Origin: Rhodopseudomonas sp. B29
Lineage (GTDB): Bacteria > Pseudomonadota > Alphaproteobacteria > Rhizobiales > Xanthobacteraceae
DNA length: 41,818 nt
Direction: 5' to 3'
NCBI RefSeq assembly: GCF_000333455.1
Contig: NZ_BADD01000456.1
Location: forward strand, 1 to 41,818
The notes under the pieces: model-generated
Told to the model about the DNA's origin: nothing
Databases searched by the model: none
What the model saw: only the letters and a program-made list of their open reading frames with translations
Shown: positions 1 through 8,641 of the stretch, one piece after another
How positions within the stretch are numbered: the first letter of the stretch is position 1
Layout: the number at the start of each line of letters is the position of its first letter
Position numbers and translations under genes: made by a program

Positions 1-3000
1 ATACGGTCGATGTCGAGCGCCCGATCCTCGGAGGCGGCGAGCGATTCGTCGAGCATGCAGGTGAAGCGGCCGAGCCGCTGATCGAGATAGGCGGTGCGCA
101 GATCGATGGTGGTGATCAACGATTCCAGCGCTTCCTTGCGGTCGCCGACCGAGTTCGCGGCATTGCTGTTGCTTTGCTCGATCAGGGCGGCGGCGTCGGC
201 AAGCGCCTTGCCGTGGTCGTCGAACTGCGTCGCCAGCGCGCCGAGATCTTCCAGCGCCTGCGCGGTCTTGCCGTGGAAGGCGGTGAGCTGATCGTCGAGC
301 GCCTGGGTGGTGGCGCCGCTGCGGGCGTTGACTTCGTTCATGGTCGTCACGAAGTCGGCGACGCGGGTCACCAGCGCGCGTTCCAGCGAGTTGAGGTTCT
401 CGTGGGCGCCGGTGAGGACTTCCTGCAGCAGGATGTTGCCTTCGCGCAGCCGCTCGAACAGTGCCACCGTGTCGGTGCGCAGGATCTTGCTGGTCTCCTG
501 CATTTCGGTGACGGCCGCGATCGAGACCTGGCGGGACTGATCGATCGCCGAACGTGACGCCAGTTCGAGGTCCTTGAGCGATTTGTTGATCGCGCCGGTG
601 GCGAGATCGCCGGCGCCGGTGATGGTACGCGCCACCTCGGTGCCGTTGGAGACAATCGAGGTCGAGAACGCCTTGCCGCGGCTCTCGATGGCGCCGAGCG
701 CCGCCGAGGTGACGCGGTCGATCTCGACGGTGAGCTGGCTGGTCTTGCCGCCGATGGCTTCGACCAGGACGCCGCGCTTACTGTCGATGATCTGCGCCAG
801 GCGCTCGGCCTGCTGCTGCACGTAGTTGACGATCTCGTCGCTCTTGGCGGTGATGGTCGAGCCGAAGCTGCCGCTGGCGGCGAACACCGAGCGCTCGATC
901 TCCGCGGAGGTCGACTTGATGCGGGCGCTGACCTCGTTCGAGGTCGCGACCAGCGTGGTCTGCGCCGCCTGGGCGCTGACCTGGATGTTGTCGGTCGTGT
1001 TGGCAGCGACGGTCGCGAGCGTCCGCTCGATGTCGGCAGAGACTGCCCGGATCTGGCTCGCTGCATCCGCCGAACTCGTCGTCAGCGTGCTGCGAACGTC
1101 GTCGGCGCTGCCGGCAATGGCCGCAGCCGTCGCCTGGCCGACGGCGACCAGCGAGCGCTCGACGTCATGCGCCAGCGACTTGACGTGCGAGGCGGCTTCC
1201 TCGGACGCGCTCACTAGTGAAGTCTGCGCCTCGCGGGCGCCCGACACCACGGATTCCGCCGTGCTGCGGCCGGCCGCGATCAGCGTGCGCTCGACGTCGA
1301 GGGCCAGCGACTTGACCTGGTTGGAGGCCTCGGTCGAACTGGCCACCAGCGTCTGCTGCGCCTCGCGCGCACCGGCGACGAGCGCGCCGGCGGTCGACGA
1401 GCCGACCTCGGCCAGCGTGCGCTGAACATCGGCGGTCAGCGACTTCACCTTCTCCGACGCTTCTTCCGAGGCGGCGATCAGCGTGCTGTGCGCGGTACGG
1501 GCACCGCTCACCACCGAATCCGCAGTGGTGTTGCCGGCGGCGAACAGGGTGCGTTCGATATCCGACGACAGCGAGCGGATCTGGGTCGCAACCTCGCTCG
1601 ATGCCGAGACCAGCGCGGTCTGCGCTTCCCGGGCACCCGACACCAGCGAGGCGGTGGTCGAGGTGCCGGCGTCGGTCAGCGTGCGCTCGATCTCGCTGGA
1701 GAGCGAACGGATCTGGCTGGTGACGTCTGTCGACGTCGACACCAGCGTGGTCTGGGCCTCGCGGGCGCTGTGCAGCACCGACGCCGCGGTGGTGCCGCCG
1801 GTGTCGGTCAAGGTGCGCTCGATATCGGCCGACAGCGACTTGATCTGGCCGGCGATCTCCGAGGAGGTCACCATCAGCGTGGTCTGCGCCTCGCGGGCGC
1901 CGGCGAGCACCGACGCCGCGGTGGCGGTGCCGGCGGCCGACAGCGTGCGCTCGACATCGTCGGACAGCGACTTGATCTGGGCCGCCGCTTCGCTCGAAAC
2001 CGCGACGAGCCGCGCCTGAGCTTCGGTGGCGCTGGAGACGACCGAATTGGCGGCGTTGGCGCCGACCGTGGTCAGCGAGCGCTCGATCTCTGCCGAAGTG
2101 AGCTGCAGCTGCGTGCCGACCTCGTTGGAGACCGACAGCATGGACTCGCGGGCCGAGCGCGTACCGATCTGGATGGTCTCGCTGGTGCTGGTGATCAGGC
2201 CGGTGAGCGAGCGTTCGGCATCGGCGACATGCGCCTTGATGCCGGACGACAATTCCTCGGCACGCGCCATGAGCAGTTCGCTGGCCTCGCGCCCGGTGGT
2301 TTCGAAGCGGCCGGCGACGGCCTCGACACGCGAGCCGAGCAGGTCTTCGAATTGCGTGACGCGAGTGTCGATGTCGTTGACGACGGCGGCGACGCGGCCT
2401 TCCAGGCCCTCGTGGATCTCCTGGAAGCGGGCGGTGACGGTCGCGGCGAGTTCGTTGCTGCGATGGTCGATGGTTTCGGTCACCGCACCGATGCGCTGGC
2501 CGATCGCGCTGATCGCCTGGGCGCTGCCTTCGGTGAGCGTGTTGGTGAGGTGCGTCAGCCGCGAGTCGATGGACTCGATCGCCTGTACCGCGCCGGTGGT
2601 CAGCGTCGTGGTGAGATGCTCGATGCGCGTATCGATGACTTCGGTGACGGAGCGGGTGCGGCCATCGAAGCTCTCTTCCAAAGCGCGGAGATGGTTCGTG
2701 ACCTGATCGTCGAACGCGGTGACCTTGTGGCCGATCGAGCCTTCGAGACGATCGACGCTGGTTTCGAGCGCGTGCACATGGCCGGCGATCTGGCCGTCGA
2801 ACGCCGCGATCTTGCCGCCGACCGAGCCCTCAAGGCGATCGACGGTGGTCTCGATCGCGCGCGCATGGCCGGCGATCTGGTCGTCGAACGCTGCGACCTT
2901 GCCGCCGATCGTGTGGTCGAGGCTCTCGACGGTCGAGGCGAAGCTGGTTTCGAGCCGGATCAGACGCTCGTCGAGCGTCGCCGTGAGGGTCTGGCCGCTC

Positions 3001-4664
3001 GCGCTGACGCGCTCGTCGAAATTGTCGACATAGGTCTTCAGCGTCTCCGAGATATCCTGAGTACGCTGGCCCATCCGCTCGACGATCTCGCCGCCGAACG
3101 TCTTCACGGTGCGGTCGAATTCGGAGATGTGACGGGTGATGAGGGCGCCCAGCGTGCCGGAGTCGCGGGCGAAGCGCTCGGCGAGTTCGGCGCCCTGCTG
3201 CTTCACCAGATCGTCGAAGGCGCTCATCTGGACGCTGAGGGCGTCATGCGCATTCTCGGTCTGGCCGACGACCTTGGCCACCAGCGTGTTGACGGTGACG
3301 TCGAGCGCTTCGCTGGCCTTGTCGCCGCTGGTCAGCACCTGCTCGGCGAGCCGGTGGCCGGCGTCGTCGATCTTGGTGACGAGATCGCCGCTGCGCAGCT
3401 CGAGTTCGAGCAGCAGCGAGTCCGACGAGTTCTTCAGGCTGTCGTGGACCTGCTCGGTGCGCTCGGAGATGCCGTCGACGATGCTCGACGAACGCTGCTC
3501 GAATTCGCTGGTGATGCGATCGAGCCGTTCGTTGAGCATTTCGTGGACGCGGTCGGCGAGTTCGACGAACTCGTCGTGGACGTGACCGGTCTTGAAGTTG
3601 AGGCTGGTCGTGAGACGCTCGCTGGCTTCCAGCACCGCGCGGGTGGTCTCGCCGCTGGCTTCTTCGAGCCGGTCGAGCAGATCGCCTCCGCGCTCGCCGA
3701 GCGCCAGGATCATGTTGTCGCCGGCGTGGCTGAGTGCGCTGGTGATGTGGGCGCCGCGCTCTTCCAGCGCGCTGGTGATGCTCTTGGCGACGTCGTCGAC
3801 GCGCGACGCGATGGCGTCGGAGATCAGCGCGATGTCTTGGCGCAGATCGATCTGCACGCCGCTGATCGCGCTGCGCACCTGCTCGGCCTGACCGACCAGA
3901 TTGTCACGCTGATGGGCGATGTCCTGCAGCAGCGCGCGAATACGGACTTCGTTGTCGGAGTAAGCGCGCTCCAGTGCCGAGACCTCGTTGGCGACCAATG
4001 TCTCGAGTTCGCCGGCACGTGCGATCGCGCGCTCGACGCCGTCGCCCATTGCCGCCACTTCGCGGCGAATGGCCTGGCCGACGGTGACGATGGAATCGCT
4101 GGCGGCGATTTCGGGCTCGGAGAAGCGGATCGCAACCTGGGCCATCGACTGCGCGATCATGCGCAGCTCCTGGCCGCGCCACACCAGGCTTGCCAGGAAG
4201 AAGAACAACATCACGGGGGCGAAGAACAGCGCGGCGAGACCGGCCAGCGCCAGCGCGCCGCCGGAGCCCTGGCCGACCAAAGCCTGCAGCGACGGCAGGA
4301 AGCTGACGGTCAGAATGATGCCGCCGAAGATCCAGACGCCGGCGAAGATGCTGGCGACGGTGTAGACGTTGCGGGCAGGGCGGCCCTTCTGCAGGGCCTG
4401 CAGCAGCTGGCCGATGGTCTCGCGGTCGTCATTGGCGGGACGGCGAGCGAAATCGAGGTCGGAAGACGGCGCGAAGCCGGGCCGCTCCATGCGCAGGTCG
4501 GAAGCCGATTGAGACAGGTCGGACGCAGCCGAAACCGGCGCGTCGTCGGTCCGGACCGAGATCTGATCGTCGCCGGGCGGCGCGTCGCTGATGTTCAGGG
4601 CTTCCTGAATTGCGGACAGCGCGACTTCGGTCGGATCTTTGATCTTCTTGGGATTGTTCGCCAT
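1..4664 (-). CDS. Giant coiled-coil inner-membrane protein, apolipoprotein/kinesin-like (3' end outside window)
   Basis: The reading frame is open on the minus strand from the ATG at 4664 to the window edge (1554 codons, no stop), so the C-terminus is missing. The N-terminus (MANNPKKIKDPTEVALSAIQ) is followed by an acidic, disordered stretch and two hydrophobic segments at about residues 100-122 and 137-162, which suggests a membrane anchor. The rest is a long, polar, Ala/Ser/Thr/Glu-rich helical region without enzyme motifs. It contains three 29-residue repeats and then eleven 44-residue repeats (separate entries). Such proteins in Rhizobiales are annotated as apolipoprotein A1/A4/E-like, kinesin-like or septation-related membrane proteins; I know of no settled function. 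It is divergent from an Hpt gene, with CtrA-like sites between them, which hints at a cell-cycle or cell-pole role (inference). The large open frames on the plus strand here are codon-bias shadows. Confidence 0.85.
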   Translation of the reverse strand, partial: MANNPKKIKDPTEVALSAIQEALNISDAPPGDDQISVRTDDAPVSAASDLSQSASDLRMERPGFAPSSDLDFARRPANDDRETIGQLLQALQKGRPARNVYTVASIFAGVWIFGGIILTVSFLPSLQALVGQGSGGALALAGLAALFFAPVMLFFFLASLVWRGQELRMIAQSMAQVAIRFSEPEIAASDSIVTVGQAIRREVAAMGDGVERAIARAGELETLVANEVSALERAYSDNEVRIRALLQDIAHQRDNLVGQAEQVRSAISGVQIDLRQDIALISDAIASRVDDVAKSITSALEERGAHITSALSHAGDNMILALGERGGDLLDRLEEASGETTRAVLEASERLTTSLNFKTGHVHDEFVELADRVHEMLNERLDRITSEFEQRSSSIVDGISERTEQVHDSLKNSSDSLLLELELRSGDLVTKIDDAGHRLAEQVLTSGDKASEALDVTVNTLVAKVVGQTENAHDALSVQMSAFDDLVKQQGAELAERFARDSGTLGALITRHISEFDRTVKTFGGEIVERMGQRTQDISETLKTYVDNFDERVSASGQTLTATLDERLIRLETSFASTVESLDHTIGGKVAAFDDQIAGHARAIETTVDRLEGSVGGKIAAFDGQIAGHVHALETSVDRLEGSIGHKVTAFDDQVTNHLRALEESFDGRTRSVTEVIDTRIEHLTTTLTTGAVQAIESIDSRLTHLTNTLTEGSAQAISAIGQRIGAVTETIDHRSNELAATVTARFQEIHEGLEGRVAAVVNDIDTRVTQFEDLLGSRVEAVAGRFETTGREASELLMARAEELSSGIKAHVADAERSLTGLITSTSETIQIGTRSARESMLSVSNEVGTQLQLTSAEIERSLTTVGANAANSVVSSATEAQARLVAVSSEAAAQIKSLSDDVERTLSAAGTATAASVLAGAREAQTTLMVTSSEIAGQIKSLSADIERTLTDTGGTTAASVLHSAREAQTTLVSTSTDVTSQIRSLSSEIERTLTDAGTSTTASLVSGAREAQTALVSASSEVATQIRSLSSDIERTLFAAGNTTADSVVSGARTAHSTLIAASEEASEKVKSLTADVQRTLAEVGSSTAGALVAGAREAQQTLVASSTEASNQVKSLALDVERTLIAAGRSTAESVVSGAREAQTSLVSASEEAASHVKSLAHDVERSLVAVGQATAAAIAGSADDVRSTLTTSSADAASQIRAVSADIERTLATVAANTTDNIQVSAQAAQTTLVATSNEVSARIKSTSAEIERSVFAASGSFGSTITAKSDEIVNYVQQQAERLAQIIDSKRGVLVEAIGGKTSQLTVEIDRVTSAALGAIESRGKAFSTSIVSNGTEVARTITGAGDLATGAINKSLKDLELASRSAIDQSRQVSIAAVTEMQETSKILRTDTVALFERLREGNILLQEVLTGAHENLNSLERALVTRVADFVTTMNEVNARSGATTQALDDQLTAFHGKTAQALEDLGALATQFDDHGKALADAAALIEQSNSNAANSVGDRKEALESLITTIDLRTAYLDQRLGRFTCMLDESLAASEDRALDIDR
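850..2280 (-). repeat. Eleven in-frame 132-bp tandem repeats (44 aa each)
   Basis: A GTGCGCTCGA-like or GAGCGCTCGA-like core recurs on the plus strand at 889, 1021, 1153, 1285, 1417, 1549, 1681, 1813, 1945, 2077 and 2209, always exactly 132 bp apart. In the encoded protein each unit is 44 residues, of the type AREAQTTLVSTS followed by SLSSEIERTL. Since 44 equals four times eleven, the unit fits a hendecad coiled coil. The outer units are more diverged than the middle ones (about 1214-1950). The boundaries given are approximate. Confidence 0.9.
2680..2945 (-). repeat. Three in-frame 87-bp repeats (29 aa each)
   Basis: The plus-strand text GATCTGGTCGTCGAACGC and its variants recurs at about 2704, 2791 and 2878, 87 bp apart. 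In the protein this gives three copies of a 29-residue unit, of the type GGKIAAFDGQIAGH then ALETSVDRLEGS. It lies N-terminal to the 44-residue repeats of the same protein and has a different period. Confidence 0.85.
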
Positions 4665-4834
4665 GTCGGTCTACGCCCTTGTCCTACGCACGCCACTGGG
4701 CTGCCGGCCCCACAGCCCGCAAATCCCGCCTGGTGCAAAAAGCCGGCGCAATTGAACCCCGTCGCCGCCGTGCTTTTGTCCGCCACTTCCTCCAACATCC
4801 TATTGGTTCAGTCCGGCGAATGAAATGGTTCCGG

Positions 4835-4849
4835 TTAAGACTTTCTTAA
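4835..4849. promoter_or_regulatory. Candidate CtrA binding site, TTAA-N7-TTAA
   Basis: TTAAGACTTTCTTAA matches the full CtrA consensus TTAA-N7-TTAA known from Caulobacter and other alphaproteobacteria. A further TTAA follows at 4856-4859 with six-base spacing. The site lies 171 bp upstream of the giant coiled-coil gene (minus strand) and 139 bp upstream of the Hpt gene (plus strand), in a divergent spacer, so it could act on either or both. Binding is inferred from the motif only. Confidence 0.6.
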
Positions 4850-4975
4850 TCATCGTTAACGGGAGTTCCCGCTAACCCTTTCGGATAACGTAGAAAAACC
4901 TGTGGGCGGCGATGGACGCGGGTAAATTGCCGAAAATTCGCCTCCAATGAGGCGATTGCGGCCTGAAACGTTTCG

Positions 4976-4983
4976 TTAACCAT
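4976..4983 (+). promoter_or_regulatory. CtrA half-site-like TTAACCAT next to the Hpt gene start
   Basis: TTAACCAT is the extended CtrA half-site seen in many CtrA-controlled promoters. It ends four bases before the first possible ATG of the Hpt gene at 4988. If the true start is further downstream (5036 or 5066), the half-site falls in the promoter or leader. The remainder of the 4665-4987 spacer shows no other gene. Confidence 0.4.
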
Positions 4984-4987
4984 TTCC

Positions 4988-5422
4988 ATGGTTGGCTTCC
5001 CGAAATCGAGCATTTCGAGCCGCCGGGGAAAGCCATTGTCGCTGCAACTAGACGGGATTGCCTGGATGCCTTCGCCGCCGCTGGTGCCCGACTATGCGCC
5101 GATCGACGAGGCGCATCTCGACGCCATGACGCTCGGCGACACTCGCCTGCAGCGCGAAGTCCTGACCATGTTCGCCGCGCAGTCCGAAGACCTCGTCGCC
5201 CGGCTGGCCGGCTGGCCGGCTGATGCCGCGGCGCTGGCTCACACCCTCAAAGGCTCGGCGAGGGCGATCGGCGCGACCGCGGTGGCTGAGGCGGCTGCCG
5301 AATTCGAGGATGCGCTGCGCCGCGGGGAACCGGCGGCGGAAGCGCTCGCGGTGCTTCAAGCGGCGGTGGACCACGCCCGCGTCGCTATCGACGAACGGCT
5401 GGACCGGCCCGACGGCTTTTGA
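4988..5422 (+). CDS. Hpt (histidine phosphotransfer) domain protein
   Basis: A stand-alone phosphotransfer protein that would relay a phosphoryl group between a response-regulator receiver and another receiver. The Hpt signature AHTLKGSA is clear; the phospho-accepting His is residue 85 from the ATG at 4988. The surrounding helices are Ala/Glu-rich, as expected for a four-helix bundle. The start is uncertain. No ribosome site precedes 4988. A TTG at 5036 has GGGGAA five bases before it, and an ATG at 5066 would give a compact protein beginning [12 protein letters not shown]; the domain itself begins after that. There is no kinase or regulator beside it, but a hybrid kinase lies at 21279-25532 in the same window. 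Divergent from the giant coiled-coil gene across CtrA-like sites. Confidence 0.85.
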   Translation: MVGFPKSSISSRRGKPLSLQLDGIAWMPSPPLVPDYAPIDEAHLDAMTLGDTRLQREVLTMFAAQSEDLVARLAGWPADAAALAHTLKGSARAIGATAVAEAAAEFEDALRRGEPAAEALAVLQAAVDHARVAIDERLDRPDGF

Positions 5423-5511
5423 CGTGGCGGTGCTGGCGAAACGCCGGCCGACCCGCTATAGGAGCCGCATCACCCCCATCCCGAACGAGCGTGAGCGTCC
5501 GACGAGCCATC

Positions 5512-5832
5512 ATGTCCAAGATCAACTTTGTCGATTCATCCGGAGAGACCCGCACTGTTGACGTCGAGGACGGCGCGACCGTGATGGAAGCCGCGATCCG
5601 CAACGCCATTCCCGGCATCGAAGCCGAATGCGGCGGCGCCTGCGCTTGCGCGACCTGCCACGTCTATATCGACGAAGCCTGGCAGGAGAAGTTCGGCGGC
5701 CCGTCGCCGATGGAAGAAGACATGCTCGACTTCGGCTACGACGTGCGACCCAACTCGCGGCTGTCGTGCCAGATCAAGATGACCCCGGAGCTCGACGGTC
5801 TCGTGGTTTCGACGCCGGAGCGTCAGGCTTAA
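5512..5832 (+). CDS. puxB: Adrenodoxin-type [2Fe-2S] ferredoxin (palustrisredoxin B-like)
   Basis: A soluble electron carrier of 106 residues beginning [20 protein letters not shown]. The cluster ligands follow the vertebrate/ISC-type pattern: Cys40, Cys46, Cys49 (in [11 protein letters not shown], with an extra Cys44) and Cys86 in LSCQIKM. Such ferredoxins pass single electrons from a flavin reductase to cytochrome P450 or Fe-S assembly enzymes. The ferredoxin-NADP reductase two genes away (6600-7628) is its probable partner. This order matches my memory of R. palustris puxB and its neighbouring reductase; the symbol rests on that recollection and family fit. The start was chosen at the ATG at 5512 because the frame upstream (from 5419) reads as non-conserved sequence. 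Confidence 0.9.
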   Translation: MSKINFVDSSGETRTVDVEDGATVMEAAIRNAIPGIEAECGGACACATCHVYIDEAWQEKFGGPSPMEEDMLDFGYDVRPNSRLSCQIKMTPELDGLVVSTPERQA

Positions 5833-5861
5833 TTCAGCCGCAGCGTCTCCTGCGCAAAGAC

Positions 5862-5951
5862 CGTCATGCCCGGGCTCGTCCCGGGCATCCACGTTCTTTG
5901 GACGACGTCGCGAGGAAGACGTGGATGGCCGGGTCAAGCCCGGCCATGACG
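5862..5951. repeat. REP-like palindromic intergenic repeat
   Basis: A 90-bp imperfect palindrome bounded by CGTCATG and CATGACG. It holds CCCGGGCTCGTCCCGGGC and, in the other arm, GGCCGGGTCAAGCCCGGCC, with matching inner arms CATCCACGT and ACGTGGATG. Elements with this look are scattered between genes in Bradyrhizobium and Rhodopseudomonas chromosomes (from memory). It lies just after the ferredoxin stop and before the convergent thioesterase gene, so it could also end transcription from both sides. Confidence 0.75.
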
Positions 5952-5981
5952 AACAAATTAGCGCCCACCAGTTCTTAGTGG

Positions 5982-6437
5982 CTACACCCGATCCACGCCG
6001 CGCAGCCACCAGCGCGCGAAATTGGCGATCAGCGGCTGCGTCAGTGGCGTCGGCTTGCGGGTTTGCAGATCGACCAGCACGGTGACGGCGCGCGCCGAGG
6101 CGACGCAGGCTCCTTCCGAAAACACCACCTGATCGAAGTGCACCGAGGTGCGGCCGAGTTTGACGACGCCGACGCCGAGTTCGATCTTGCCCGGCCAATG
6201 CAGTTCGGCGCGGAAGTGGATGTCGAGCCGGACCAGCACCCAGCTGAGCCCGTCGGGGATCAGCGCGTGCGACGGATCCTTCACGAGAGTGACCCGGCCG
6301 GTCTCGAAGTAGCTCGCATAGACCGCGTTGTTGACGTGGTTGTTCGGATCGAGATCGGCGAACCGCACATTGTCCGAAAGTCGGTAGGGAAAGTCGTCGA
6401 GGACTGGCTGGGCAGTGTCTTTGGAACGCGCGGTCAA
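5982..6437 (-). CDS. Hot-dog fold acyl-CoA thioesterase (4HBT / YbgC-FadM type)
   Basis: A 151-residue single-domain hot-dog protein that would hydrolyse an acyl-CoA thioester; the substrate cannot be told. The family motif is visible near the N-terminus as FADLDPNNHVNNAVYASYFE, where the Asp and the His-Val-Asn-Asn segment form the catalytic region of YbgC/FadM-like enzymes. Length is normal for the family. It is convergent with the ferredoxin gene and divergent from the ferredoxin-NADP reductase gene, with a 162-bp shared upstream region holding an inverted repeat at 6473-6496. Confidence 0.88.
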   Translation of the reverse strand: MTARSKDTAQPVLDDFPYRLSDNVRFADLDPNNHVNNAVYASYFETGRVTLVKDPSHALIPDGLSWVLVRLDIHFRAELHWPGKIELGVGVVKLGRTSVHFDQVVFSEGACVASARAVTVLVDLQTRKPTPLTQPLIANFARWWLRGVDRV

Positions 6438-6472
6438 GGGCCTGTTGCTCCGGGCTTTTGCCTTCCATTGAG

Positions 6473-6496
6473 CCTAGTTCTTGAGCTAGAACAAGG
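6473..6496. promoter_or_regulatory. Inverted repeat, candidate operator between divergent genes
   Basis: CCTAGTTCT and AGAACAAGG are inverted around TGAGCT with one mismatch per nine-base arm. The dyad lies about 36 bp before the thioesterase gene and about 104 bp before the reductase gene. The symmetry suits a dimeric regulator. I do not recognise the regulator. Confidence 0.35.
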
Positions 6497-6542
6497 TGTC
6501 TCAGCCGTTTTGTGGCTTTTCTCCCCCGCCCGGCTTGGCTAG

Positions 6543-7628
<1,086 letters not shown>

Positions 7629-7654
7629 GCATTCGGCACACCATGCGATGGATG

Positions 7655-7689
7655 AAAGGGCGTGCAGACGGCACGCCCTTTTGTTTTTG
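7655..7689 (+). terminator. Intrinsic terminator after the ferredoxin-NADP reductase gene
   Basis: AAAGGGCGTGC pairs perfectly with GCACGCCCTTT (11 bp) over a five-base loop, and is followed by a T-rich tail (TTGTTTTT). It starts 26 bp after the stop codon. The spacer from there to 7910 holds nothing else that I can recognise. Confidence 0.85.
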
Positions 7690-7910
7690 AAGAACCGGAA
7701 CTGTGGCTGGCCTTGCCGGTTCGGCGGAGATACCCGGCAGGCGGACGGCTTTGAGGCGAGAAGCGCGATCGGACGGGTGCCTCGCCCTAAAGAACCAAAC
7801 TCGCCGCCGCGCCGTCATAAAAACGCGCGCATCGCAACGTGAGTTGCGCGCTGGATTACCGGACTGTTCCGCCCTATGTTTGGCACAACCCGAGGTTTTA
7901 GGTGCTTCTC

Positions 7911-8534
7911 ATGATGACTGCTCGACCGATCCGCCTGGTAGCGATGGCGTTCGCAGCCAGCCTTGCCATGCTCACTGCGGCCGCTGCGCAGCCCGCTGCT
8001 GGCGAAGCCACCGCCGTTGGGCTGTGGCAGCGGGTGGAGAAGCCGCAGACCTGGGTGCTGATCCTGGATCGCGGCAACAACACTTATGAGGGTGTCGTCG
8101 TCAAGACGTTCCCCGATGCGAGCGGCAAGCCGGGCGAAACCATCTGCCGGGAATGCAGCGACGACCGCAAGGATCAGCCGATCCTCGGCATCTCCTTGAT
8201 CCGCGACATGAAGCGGAAGGGCCGCAAATACGAGGGCGGCACCATCCTCGATCCGCGCAATGGCGACGTCTGGAGCGCGATGCTGACCATCAGCCCCGAC
8301 AACCAGACGATGACGCTGCGCGGCTATCTGGGCACGCCGATGCTGGGCCAGGACGACACCTGGAAGCGGCTGCCGGATACGGCCGTCGCGCAGATCGATC
8401 CGGCGATCGTCGCCAAATTCATGCCGGAGCGCGCCGCCGATGCGGGCGTGCCTCCCAAGGCGGCGACGACGGCCGTGGCGAAACCCAAGGCTGCGCCGAT
8501 GGTGCCGAAGGGGACGATGGCGCCGGCAAGGTAA
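7911..8534 (+). CDS. Exported DUF2147 protein
   Basis: Starts with a signal peptide (MMTARPIRLVAMAFAASL then AMLTAAAAQPA, cleavage probably after AAA-Q). The mature part has the DUF2147 pattern: GLWQRVEKPQTWVLI, a pair of cysteines in ICREC, a short PILG segment, YEGGTILDPRNGDVW and a closing LRGYLGTPMLG then TWKRL. The family is periplasmic with no established reaction. The C-terminus is a low-complexity Ala/Pro/Lys tail. Starts are possible at GTG 7902, ATG 7911 or ATG 7914; 7911 is best spaced from TTTTAGGTG. It ends before a bidirectional terminator shared with the convergent SGNH hydrolase gene. Confidence 0.85.
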   Translation: MMTARPIRLVAMAFAASLAMLTAAAAQPAAGEATAVGLWQRVEKPQTWVLILDRGNNTYEGVVVKTFPDASGKPGETICRECSDDRKDQPILGISLIRDMKRKGRKYEGGTILDPRNGDVWSAMLTISPDNQTMTLRGYLGTPMLGQDDTWKRLPDTAVAQIDPAIVAKFMPERAADAGVPPKAATTAVAKPKAAPMVPKGTMAPAR

Positions 8535-8560
8535 CGCCGCCCGTCGCTCCGCGAGACCAC

Positions 8561-8597
8561 AACGCAAAACGCCGACCCTCGGGTCGGCGTTTTCTGT
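8561..8597. terminator. Bidirectional intrinsic terminator
   Basis: AAAACGCCGACCC and GGGTCGGCGTTTT are perfect inverted repeats separated by TC (in practice a stem with a CTCG-type loop). They end in a T-run on both strands. The site sits between the convergent DUF2147 and SGNH hydrolase genes and can serve both. Confidence 0.85.
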
Positions 8598-8641
8598 TTG
8601 GGCGCGAGGCTGGCGGTCGCGGCCGCTGCGCGCGACGGGCT

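Noticed and set aside
850..2280. CRISPR-like regular spacing
   Set aside because: The 132-bp periodicity lies in frame within a protein-coding gene, and whole units, not short repeats with unique spacers, are similar.
1488..4823. An 1111-codon open frame on the plus strand
   Set aside because: It lies antisense to the giant coiled-coil gene. Its translation is Arg/Gly/Asp/Ala-rich without domains and follows from the GC-rich codon bias and repeats of the true gene.
7648..7842. Small open frame after the reductase gene
   Set aside because: It begins inside the intrinsic terminator and has no ribosome site or recognisable protein pattern.
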